A program made the position numbers and the translations under genes. From positions 1-12,245 of the forward strand of contig JALFRH010000170.1 of the NCBI GenBank assembly GCA_022785155.1: DNA of 12,245 nt. The letters are read 5' to 3'. The notes beneath the pieces are model-generated. The model was not told the DNA's origin. It made no database searches and worked only from the letters and a program-made list of their open reading frames with translations. Positions 1 through 6,847 of this stretch are shown piece by piece (position 1 is the first letter of the stretch; each line of letters opens with the position of its first letter). The DNA is from Spirochaetales bacterium (GTDB taxonomy: Bacteria; Spirochaetota; Spirochaetia; Sphaerochaetales; Sphaerochaetaceae).

Positions 1-2546
1 TCAGGGTTTATTGGAGTTCCGGCATCCTGAAGAGCGTAGAACTTCTGGACCTTGACCTCTCCTGTCTTGATGTTGACGGCAACCTGAGCGAAGTGGGCTC
101 CATAAGGAACTGAAGAAGCTGTAGTTACAAAGGAACCATGAGCTATGATCTGACCTCTACCTGAACCGCTGATCGCAGTATGGGAAAGATCACCATAAGT
201 CAGTTCTTTTCCACTCTTCTTGGACCAAACCACTCCCGGAGCCTTGACATCCAGGTCTTCTTTGTCTTCCTCCATCTGTTTTGCGGCTTCTTCAAGGATC
301 ATTTCCTTCAGTTTCTTTGTTGCAACCAAGGAAGCGTTGCCACTGAAGAAGGTGCCGCTTGAAGCATAAGCACCTGTATCGAAGGCACAGGAATCAGTAT
401 CACCGGAAACTACAGTGATTCTATCCATAGGAAGACAGAGTATCTCGGAGACGATCTTGGCGCTTATGGTATCCAAACCTGTTCCGATATCTGCTCCACC
501 GCTATTGAGGATTACAGTTCCATCTGTCTCCAGCTTCGCTATGGCCTCAGCATGGTCCAGACCAGGAAGACCTGAACCCTGCATTATCATGGCAAAGCCT
601 TTTCCTATCTTCCAATCCGGATCTCCACTCTCTTCCTTCTCTCCCCACTTTATCATCTTGCAGCCCTTTTCAATGGCTTCTGTGAGGCCACAGGAGCCTA
701 CAGGGACCACATTACCTTCCCTTCCTTCTCCAAGGCCCTTGAGGATTTCAAGCATATATCCCGATTCTACGTGGTTCTTCTCCACCATGGTCTTATAATC
801 AACACCAAGCTTTTCAGCGAGCTCTGCCATGGCCATCATAAGGCCATATGTACCCTTAGGGGTTCCATATCCCTGGTAAGCTCCTGCCGGCGGAGTATTT
901 GTATAATAGACCTCAAGATCATATTTCATGTTGTCCACGGCAAAGAGAGGGAGAGTCTTTGAACAGGAGTTCATAGGAACTGTCAAGGCATGGTTGCCAT
1001 AAGGACCTGTATTTGCCTTCACTTCCATAAAGATGGCAGTAATGGTTCCGTCTTTCTTTCCGCCGATCTTAACGTGGACTCTCATTGGATGGCGGGTACT
1101 ATTGGCATAGAATTCTTCGGCTCTGGTATTTCTGTAATATACAGGTTTACCTGTAATCCAGGCACAATAGGCTGTAAGATCTTCAACCAAAATATCCTGC
1201 TTGCTGCCGTATCCTCCTCCAACTCTTTCCTTTATTACATGGACCTTGTTTTCAGGAATCTGGCATACCCAGCTTACGATTCTTCTTACATGGTAAGGAA
1301 CCTGGGTGGATGCGTGTACTACAAGTCTTCCGCCTTCCACTGTGGCATAACAGACATGGGGCTCCAAAGGAGTATGCTGGATCTGGCTTGTCTGATAAGT
1401 GGCCTCAACAATGGCATCAGCCTCTTCAAAGCCCTTTTCAACGTCTCCGATCTGGCCCTTGTTGGATGCTGCAAGGTTTCTTCTTATATCGGCATGGAGA
1501 GGGAACTGGTACACAACCTTTCCTTCCCTTTCATCCTCATGTCCTTTGTTGTATTCCTCAAGATTGTCTGGAGCGCCGGATCTATATTCCACCACTCCGT
1601 TATGGACCAGAGGAGCGCCTTCAGCCATGGCTTCTTCTACAGTGTATACACCCTTCAAAGGTTCATATTCCACTTTAATTAGGGAAGCTGCCTTTTCTGC
1701 AATCTCTTTATTCTTTGCAACGATACCTGCAACCCTATCCCCGACATGCCTTACCTTTCTATTGAAAAGCCTTCTGTCATGGGGGCTTGGCTCAGGGTTT
1801 CCCTGTCCAGCCTGCATGTAATAGATATCAGGGCAATTGAAGGCTGTGACAATGGCCTCCACTCCATCAAGCTTTTCGGCTTCGCTGGTATCTATGGAGT
1901 TGATATATGCATGGGAGAAGGGGCTTCTCAGCACATGGAGGCACCAGGCATCCTGAGGAACCTTATCTTCGACAAACACTTTTTCTCCAGATACCAAAGA
2001 TGCTCCGTCTATTTTGTCACAGGGTTTACCTATGATGTTCAATTTCGGTCTGAAGGATGGTGCTATTTCAGATTTGTATTCACCATAGTCCCTTAGTTCC
2101 GTTGCAAGCTTTACAGCCAAATAGTAGTGTTCATAGCCTGCATCCCTGATGAATATTCCTGAAAGGACTTCCTTTATCTCATCTTTTGTAGGATTCGGCT
2201 TCTGTTCCAGGAGCCAAGTGAGGATAAGAGCTGCAGCAGGGGCATTGTATGCGCTTTGGACAATACCTGCACTGATCATTGCCTTCTGTACATAGTTCAG
2301 CTCTCTTCCCTTCAGAAGGCCCTCTGCAGTTCTGATCTCGGCACCTTGGGCTTGATAAAGGAGAATCAGGTTGGAGTATTTCAGTTTTCCATTGAAGATG
2401 ATGGTATCGCTACCTGCAAAACCTTCTCCGTCATCACTGTCTCTTACACTGTTGTACCCGCTTCTATAGAGTACATCCCTCAGTCTCTCGTCTTCCTTGC
2501 CGGAGAGAACTACATTTTTATTGTTGATGATACATCTAATATCCAT
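1..2546 (-). CDS. xdhD: XdhD-type molybdopterin protein with a cysteine-less [2Fe-2S]-like N-domain (3' end missing)
   Basis: The frame is open for 848 codons from the ATG at 2546 to the window edge; the family is about 955 residues (recalled from E. coli XdhD), so roughly 110 are missing, including the catalytic-glutamate region. An AAGGAGG site lies 6 nt before the start, and the stop of ygfM overlaps it as TAATG. Residues 1-145 align to the XdhC [2Fe-2S] fold but all eight cluster cysteines are replaced. Residues ~170 onward form the xanthine-dehydrogenase molybdopterin domain, with landmarks GGGYGSKQ (443-450), AYQGYG (556-561 region) and GGADIGTG (683-690). Compared with bovine xanthine dehydrogenase (numbering recalled) Glu802 is Gln450, Arg880 is Gln558, and the cofactor Gln1040 is Thr689, while Gln767 is kept as Gln390. 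Family label: putative selenate reductase Mo subunit; true substrate uncertain, urate/purine route likely from context. Confidence 0.93.
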   Translation of the reverse strand, partial: MDIRCIINNKNVVLSGKEDERLRDVLYRSGYNSVRDSDDGEGFAGSDTIIFNGKLKYSNLILLYQAQGAEIRTAEGLLKGRELNYVQKAMISAGIVQSAYNAPAAALILTWLLEQKPNPTKDEIKEVLSGIFIRDAGYEHYYLAVKLATELRDYGEYKSEIAPSFRPKLNIIGKPCDKIDGASLVSGEKVFVEDKVPQDAWCLHVLRSPFSHAYINSIDTSEAEKLDGVEAIVTAFNCPDIYYMQAGQGNPEPSPHDRRLFNRKVRHVGDRVAGIVAKNKEIAEKAASLIKVEYEPLKGVYTVEEAMAEGAPLVHNGVVEYRSGAPDNLEEYNKGHEDEREGKVVYQFPLHADIRRNLAASNKGQIGDVEKGFEEADAIVEATYQTSQIQHTPLEPHVCYATVEGGRLVVHASTQVPYHVRRIVSWVCQIPENKVHVIKERVGGGYGSKQDILVEDLTAYCAWITGKPVYYRNTRAEEFYANSTRHPMRVHVKIGGKKDGTITAIFMEVKANTGPYGNHALTVPMNSCSKTLPLFAVDNMKYDLEVYYTNTPPAGAYQGYGTPKGTYGLMMAMAELAEKLGVDYKTMVEKNHVESGYMLEILKGLGEGREGNVVPVGSCGLTEAIEKGCKMIKWGEKEESGDPDWKIGKGFAMIMQGSGLPGLDHAEAIAKLETDGTVILNSGGADIGTGLDTISAKIVSEILCLPMDRITVVSGDTDSCAFDTGAYASSGTFFSGNASLVATKKLKEMILEEAAKQMEEDKEDLDVKAPGVVWSKKSGKELTYGDLSHTAISGSGRGQIIAHGSFVTTASSVPYGAHFAQVAVNIKTGEVKVQKFYALQDAGTPINP

Positions 2547-3241
2547 TATTTCCCTCCTTCGAATGCAATGGAAGCAAGATACTTCTTATACTCTTTGCTG
2601 CCGGTTATATCGGAGATGTACTCTACATCCTTATAGATTTCCGGAGATGAACCAAAAACCATCTTGGCTCCCTTTACAGACAAGGCGTATCTATCTTCGC
2701 ACCTGGCCGCAATAAGCGTTGCATGGGAGGAGGAAGTATTTCCAAAGCGCCTGATATAACCTTCTTTTTTTGGATCCAAAAGGAAATAGACAATAAGCCT
2801 CCTACACTCTGTAGGGAAATATTCGGAGACCTTCTTATCTTCCTCGCCATGGGGAGTAACCGTATGCATCACCACATCCAAAACTGAAAAAAGAGCTCCA
2901 AGGTAACTATCGTCACGTCTGGCACCGATATTTCCTCCAACGGTGGCGCTGTTTCTCTTTTCAAAGGAAGCACAAAGACCCGCCCCCTTCTTTACACACT
3001 GAGGAATAAGATCCGATTCCATCAAATCCTGAAGTGTGGCAAGGGCTCCTATTTCTATCATACCATCGGCCCGTCTGATGATATGGGAAGGCAGGAGGCC
3101 GTTTATGTCGATAAGCTCTTTTCCTTCCCCCTGTCCACCAAGCCTCAAATCTTCGGTTCCTCCGGAGAGGTATACGCTATTGGAAATCTCTTTTCTCTTC
3201 ATTACAGCCTCGAGAGCTGTCGATGGGTGATGTATAACCAT
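2546..3241 (-). CDS. ygfM: YgfM-like FAD-binding subunit of molybdenum hydroxylase
   Basis: This 231-residue protein belongs to the CO-dehydrogenase flavoprotein family and is expected to carry FAD and pass electrons to or from a molybdopterin partner in the cytoplasm. FAD-loop motifs are YLSGGTEDL (24-32) and SATVGGNIGARRDDS (98-112). The ARRDDS ending differs from the ANASPKGD of the neighbouring XdhB and resembles E. coli YgfM (recalled IAARQEES), which identifies the branch. It is shorter than XdhB (231 versus 288), mainly in the C-terminal domain. The start is 8 nt after the xdhB stop, with AGGAG overlapping that stop. Its own stop overlaps the xdhD start, so YgfM and XdhD are probably made together as partners. 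Also annotated in the family as putative selenate reductase FAD subunit; that activity is not shown by the sequence. Confidence 0.88.
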   Translation of the reverse strand: MVIHHPSTALEAVMKRKEISNSVYLSGGTEDLRLGGQGEGKELIDINGLLPSHIIRRADGMIEIGALATLQDLMESDLIPQCVKKGAGLCASFEKRNSATVGGNIGARRDDSYLGALFSVLDVVMHTVTPHGEEDKKVSEYFPTECRRLIVYFLLDPKKEGYIRRFGNTSSSHATLIAARCEDRYALSVKGAKMVFGSSPEIYKDVEYISDITGSKEYKKYLASIAFEGGK

Positions 3242-3249
3242 TTTGTCTC

Positions 3250-4116
3250 CTATTCGATTCTTCCTTCCTCTGCTCCGGAGGATAGTCTATCGATGAAGTA
3301 TGAAAGCATTCTTCTTGTAGCGCCACGTCTATACTCAGGCATTGCTCTTGGAGATATTGCACTATTCCATGCATCCAAAAACTCTTCCTTGAAGAGTGGA
3401 AGCTCAGAGAGGGTCTTACCTACCAAAATAGCTTCAGCTTCATGGCTTCTTATGACCTTTGGACCTGCGGCTCCTGATGAAGCACGGAAATCCACAATCT
3501 TTCCATCCCTTACTTCAGCTCCGATGCTGATGGTGAGCTTACTGATGGCGTTGGCTCTTCTCATGCCTATTTTTCTGTAGTAGTAATGGGTGAGATCAGA
3601 AGGAGGGATCAAGATAGAAGAGATGATCTCTCCCCTTTCAAGCTTCGTTTTCTTGGCTCCAAGAATGAAATCATCCACTTTCATCCTTCTCTCGCCTCTT
3701 ATGCTCTTGAGAACAACTTCTGCGTCCAGAAGAATCAGAGGCTGAGGAATATCTCCCTTGGGGCTGGCATTGGCGATGTTTCCGCCGATGGTGGCACTGT
3801 TACGAAGCGCAACGGCACCCATCTGGGATGCGGCACTACGTACCAAGGGATGGACAAGAGGACTTTCTGCAATTTCCCTGCTGGTGGAAAGAGCGCCTAT
3901 TTCAGTCCAACCGTCTTCCCTTGTTTTTATTCCCTTCAGTTCAGGAAGATTTGAAATAATGACTACAGGACGGGAAAACGATGGATTCACCCCTGTTCCA
4001 TTGGCTCCGCTTACCATAAGATCCGAACCACCGGCAAGAACCATTGCATCCCTTTCGTCGATTATGGCAAGGGCTTCTTCCAGATTCTCAGGGATATAGC
4101 ACATTACTTCTTCCAT
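3250..4116 (-). CDS. xdhB: Xanthine dehydrogenase-type FAD-binding subunit
   Basis: A 288-residue FAD subunit of a three-subunit molybdenum hydroxylase; it would move electrons between the [2Fe-2S] subunit and NAD(P) or another acceptor. Visible FAD-binding motifs are LAGGSDLMV (27-35) and NSATIGGNIANASPKGD (106-122), followed by the CO_deh_flav_C-type region from ~175 on (YYYRKIGMRRANAISK). Length matches E. coli XdhB (about 292). The ATG at 4116 has GGGGAGG 4 nt upstream inside the end of xdhC, giving a 13-nt overlap. A second ATG at 4104 makes a TAATG junction with the xdhC stop and would yield a protein starting MCYIPENLEEAL; its ribosome-site spacing is poor, so 4116 is preferred. It lies between xdhC and ygfM, so two different FAD subunits are adjacent. 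Confidence 0.92.
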   Translation of the reverse strand: MEEVMCYIPENLEEALAIIDERDAMVLAGGSDLMVSGANGTGVNPSFSRPVVIISNLPELKGIKTREDGWTEIGALSTSREIAESPLVHPLVRSAASQMGAVALRNSATIGGNIANASPKGDIPQPLILLDAEVVLKSIRGERRMKVDDFILGAKKTKLERGEIISSILIPPSDLTHYYYRKIGMRRANAISKLTISIGAEVRDGKIVDFRASSGAAGPKVIRSHEAEAILVGKTLSELPLFKEEFLDAWNSAISPRAMPEYRRGATRRMLSYFIDRLSSGAEEGRIE

Positions 4117-4586
4117 ATTTCCTCCCCTTTCTTTGCTGCAATGAGAATGGAATCCACAATGAGATCATAACCGGTACATCTGCAGATGTTTCCGCTGATT
4201 CCCATTCTGATTTCTTCTTCTGTAGGATTAGGATTGTTCTCCAACAAATAGTAGGCTGCCATTACCATTCCAGGAATACAGAAACCGCACTGTACGGCTC
4301 CGCCTTCAGCAAAGGAAGAGACGATGCACTCTCCCTTTTCAGTATCTTTTATTCCTTCTATGGTCAGGATATCACTACCATTGCAGGCACCGATTGGAAT
4401 AATACAGGATGTAACAAGACGACCATCCTTTATAATAGAACAGGCACCACACTCTCCCTCGGAGCACCCTTCTTTGGTTCCTGTGAAACCCAAGTCTTCC
4501 CTTATGACATCCAAAAGTCTTCTCAAGGGATCCCCTTGGTAGATTATTTTCTTCCCATTCAAGGTAAATTTAACTTCACTGAGCAT
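4104..4586 (-). CDS. xdhC: Xanthine dehydrogenase-type [2Fe-2S] subunit
   Basis: This 160-residue iron-sulfur subunit should carry two [2Fe-2S] clusters that link the molybdenum site to FAD. All eight ligands are present: C41, C46, C49 and C61 form the plant-ferredoxin-type site (GCSEGECGAC motif), and C100, C103, C135 and C137 form the helical-domain site (QCGFC and CRCTGY). Length matches the family (about 160). The start overlaps the last 11 nt of xdhA. GGAGG lies 12 nt before the ATG and GAAGAAG lies directly before it, so translational coupling to xdhA is likely. It is the only intact [2Fe-2S] module visible for two molybdopterin proteins in this operon, XdhA and XdhD. Confidence 0.95.
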   Translation of the reverse strand: MLSEVKFTLNGKKIIYQGDPLRRLLDVIREDLGFTGTKEGCSEGECGACSIIKDGRLVTSCIIPIGACNGSDILTIEGIKDTEKGECIVSSFAEGGAVQCGFCIPGMVMAAYYLLENNPNPTEEEIRMGISGNICRCTGYDLIVDSILIAAKKGEEIWKK

Positions 4587-6723
4587 TCTTCTTCAAAGCC
4601 TCCTCGATGTCTTCCGGTGGAATCGGAATAGAATTAAATGATGTTCCAAGAGCTCTTTCGACGGCATCTACATATGCAGCATCGGCGCCATTGAATACAA
4701 GCTCACCCATTCCCTTGGCACCTTGAGGTCCCCATGGATATGGGTTTTCCTGAAGATGATAGAACTGGCGGGGGAAATCCATACTTGTAGGTATGACATA
4801 ATCGCTCATTCTCTTCTGGCGGAAGAAACCACCTTTGTTCTCCAGTTTCTCCATACTTGCATATCCGAGAGACTGGATTATTCCACCATTGACCTGGCCG
4901 TGTACAATAAGTTCATCGATGGCCTTTCCAATATCGTGGCTGGTCCAGATTCCCACTGTCTTCACTTCGTTGGTAAGCTTGTCCACTTCGACTTCAACGC
5001 AGGCCACACCCCAGCCCCAGCCGAGATATGCGTCGCCTCTGAAGGTGCTCTGATCCCATGGATATCCTTCAGGATGCTCGTATTCCACTTCTGTGGTGAT
5101 ATCGCCTTCATTCCAGCGGCTCTTCATTTCTTCAGCAGCCCTTTCCACAAGTTTTCCTACTATCATTGTGGAACGGGAAGCTGCCGTAGGACCTGAGTCC
5201 ACAACCTTGGAAGTGTCAGGATTATCGTATTCGATGTTTTCAATAGGAAGCTGAAGAGTATTTGCAGCTATCTTACGGAGAGAGGTCTGGAATCCCTGGC
5301 CCATTTCAGTGGAACCGACTTCGATTCTGACCTTATCACCCTTTCTTACAAGTCTGGCATGGGCCTTGATGATGGCCTGCTCACCATTACCAGTAAAGGC
5401 TCCTCCATGGAGATATAGGGATATACCGATTCCCTTTCCGGATCCTGGAGTATATTCCTTGGATTTTCTCCAATAATCCGATTCCTTGGTGATGACATCT
5501 ATCATCTCTGGAAGCTTAACTTCTTCGATGATATGACCGTTCGTTACAGTCTCCTCACCCTGCTTGATAAGGTATTGCTCTTTGAAAGCCAAAGGATCGA
5601 CACCAAGATGGTGGGCGATATGGTCCATATGTGTCTCAACGGCAAAGATTGTCTGAGGAGCACCGAAGCCACGGAAGGCACAGGTAGGGAAGGTATTGGT
5701 TCCAATCCCCTCTCCCACAAGGTATGTGGAAGGAATATTGTACACACCGTTGGCATGGAATATACCTCTTTGGAGGACAACAAAGGAAGAAGAAAGATAT
5801 GCGCCTACGTTGTAGTATACCTTGGCTTCCATACCTATGATCTTTCCATCCTTGAGAGCTGTCTTATATACACACTTTGATGGATGGCGCTTTACAGAGA
5901 ACTGAGTATCCTCTTCCCTGTCGAATATAAGCTTGATAGGTTTTCTGATAATGTTTTCAGCAACCAGAAGAGGACCGCAGATGACATCAGGAAAGTGTTC
6001 CTTTCCTCCAAAGGCTCCTCCTGTGGTGCACTGCCTGATGATGATGTCGTCAAGGCTGACGCCAAGTAGTCCCGCAATACTCTTTCTTATATAGAAAGGA
6101 CACTGGGCGGAAGCATAGAATACAAACTTTCCATCCTCCATTGTGGCTATGGCGCCATTGGTTTCAAGGTGCACATGCTCCTGGTAACCTGTCTCCAGGG
6201 TTTCCTCGAAGATTTCGTCCGCCTCGGCAAATACTTCTTCCATTGGCCTTCCCTTTTCACAGTAAAGGGAACAGAAGACGTTATTGCCCTTCTCAGGGAA
6301 CATCGGACCACCCTTGGATGATATACCGTCGTCGATGGTGACAGCAGGTTCCTCAGCCTCATATTCAATGTGGATCTTATCCTTCAAATACTTAAGGACA
6401 GTTCTGTCAGGACCAACCAAAAGACCAATGGTTTCTCCTACATAGAGGACATAGTCTTTGGCAAAAGCCCTCCAGTCCTTGGATATCATCCAAAGTTCAT
6501 TCTTTCCTTTCTCCGGAATATCATCCGCAGTAATGAATTTGTATCCCTTGGGAAGATTCGGAACATCGATACTAAGGATTTTTCCTCTTGGACAGGTGGA
6601 ACGAATCATATAAGCGTAAAGCATGCCAGGCAATACCATGTCGCATACGTACATGGCCTCGCCTCTTGCTTTTGTCCTGGCGTCCACTCTTTCAATCTTA
6701 TCGCTGATTTTGGTATAAGACAT
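4576..6723 (-). CDS. xdhA: Xanthine dehydrogenase / purine hydroxylase molybdopterin subunit
   Basis: A 715-residue molybdopterin subunit likely to hydroxylate a purine such as hypoxanthine or xanthine at a Mo centre. An in-frame ATG at 6741 would add six residues but lacks a ribosome site, while the ATG at 6723 has AAAGGAG 5 nt upstream, so 6723 is chosen. Motifs numbered from that start: YQEHVHLE with Gln181, GGAFGGKE (235-242, Phe238 and Glu242), AFRGFG with Arg351, EMGQG (473-477), and GAKGMGE with the catalytic Glu674. These match bovine xanthine dehydrogenase Gln767, Phe798, Glu802, Arg880, Gln1040 and Glu1261 (numbering recalled), which supports a purine substrate. Glu674 is followed by Leu-Val, not the usual Pro-Pro/Ala. 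Whether it carries the labile selenium of selenium-dependent hydroxylases cannot be read from sequence; no selD, yqeB or yqeC is in view. Confidence 0.93.
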   Translation of the reverse strand: MSYTKISDKIERVDARTKARGEAMYVCDMVLPGMLYAYMIRSTCPRGKILSIDVPNLPKGYKFITADDIPEKGKNELWMISKDWRAFAKDYVLYVGETIGLLVGPDRTVLKYLKDKIHIEYEAEEPAVTIDDGISSKGGPMFPEKGNNVFCSLYCEKGRPMEEVFAEADEIFEETLETGYQEHVHLETNGAIATMEDGKFVFYASAQCPFYIRKSIAGLLGVSLDDIIIRQCTTGGAFGGKEHFPDVICGPLLVAENIIRKPIKLIFDREEDTQFSVKRHPSKCVYKTALKDGKIIGMEAKVYYNVGAYLSSSFVVLQRGIFHANGVYNIPSTYLVGEGIGTNTFPTCAFRGFGAPQTIFAVETHMDHIAHHLGVDPLAFKEQYLIKQGEETVTNGHIIEEVKLPEMIDVITKESDYWRKSKEYTPGSGKGIGISLYLHGGAFTGNGEQAIIKAHARLVRKGDKVRIEVGSTEMGQGFQTSLRKIAANTLQLPIENIEYDNPDTSKVVDSGPTAASRSTMIVGKLVERAAEEMKSRWNEGDITTEVEYEHPEGYPWDQSTFRGDAYLGWGWGVACVEVEVDKLTNEVKTVGIWTSHDIGKAIDELIVHGQVNGGIIQSLGYASMEKLENKGGFFRQKRMSDYVIPTSMDFPRQFYHLQENPYPWGPQGAKGMGELVFNGADAAYVDAVERALGTSFNSIPIPPEDIEEALKKNAQ

Positions 6724-6728
6724 CTTGT

Positions 6729-6735
6729 CTCCTTT
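6729..6735 (-). promoter_or_regulatory. Ribosome binding site that sets the xdhA start
   Basis: AAAGGAG lies 5 nt before the ATG at 6723 and inside the six codons that would follow the upstream ATG at 6741. The sequence before 6741 (CGTCAAATA) has no Shine-Dalgarno match. This decides for the shorter protein. Confidence 0.75.
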
Positions 6736-6785
6736 CTCCATTATTTGACGATTTACTTAATGGTAAAACAAAACCTTTCAAGTAG

Positions 6786-6803
6786 AGGGGGATTTCTCCC
6801 CCT
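6786..6803 (-). other. Stem-loop at predicted 5' end of the internal xdhA transcript
   Basis: On the minus strand AGGGGGA pairs perfectly with TCCCCCT across a GAAA tetraloop (7 bp, five of them G-C, GNRA loop). It begins about where the internal promoter would start transcription (~6804), so a transcript from that promoter would open with this hairpin. That arrangement can protect mRNA from 5'-dependent decay. A terminator or attenuator for read-through from ssnA is the alternative, but no U-run follows directly; T-rich sequence (GGTTTTGTTTTA) begins only about 11 nt downstream. Confidence 0.7.
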
Positions 6804-6810
6804 TCAGTTG

Positions 6811-6839
6811 ATTATAAAGCCGGTGTAATCAAATCTCAA
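6811..6839 (-). promoter_or_regulatory. Internal sigma70-type promoter for xdhA onward
   Basis: The minus strand reads TTGAGA, 17 nt, TATAAT: five of six bases match the -35 consensus, all six match the -10, and the spacer is ideal. The -35 box starts 9 nt after the ssnA stop, and the predicted start site is near 6804, giving an 81-nt leader for xdhA. It sits in the only sizeable gap in the operon (6724-6847) and would let xdhA-xdhC-xdhB-ygfM-xdhD be made without ygfK and ssnA. Confidence 0.7.
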
Positions 6840-6847
6840 TCCACATG

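Noticed and set aside
2112..2546. XdhD N-domain as a decayed or pseudogene region
   Set aside because: The frame is intact for 848 codons, the fold landmarks remain, and the same replacement pattern is recalled in E. coli XdhD, so loss of cysteines looks conserved and not degenerative.
180..2636. Series of plus-strand open frames (60-230 codons) in the left 2.6 kb
   Set aside because: All are antisense to the open xdhD frame, which translates to conserved molybdopterin-domain motifs throughout; none of the plus-strand products is recognisable.
6724..6741. Upstream ATG at 6741 as the xdhA start
   Set aside because: No Shine-Dalgarno sequence before it; the strong AAAGGAG lies between it and the ATG at 6723, and the added residues MEKGDK are simply the translated ribosome site.
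6786..6803. Intrinsic terminator ending the ygfK-ssnA transcript
   Set aside because: No U-run directly follows the stem; its position at the predicted start of an internal promoter fits a 5' leader hairpin better, although attenuation is not excluded.
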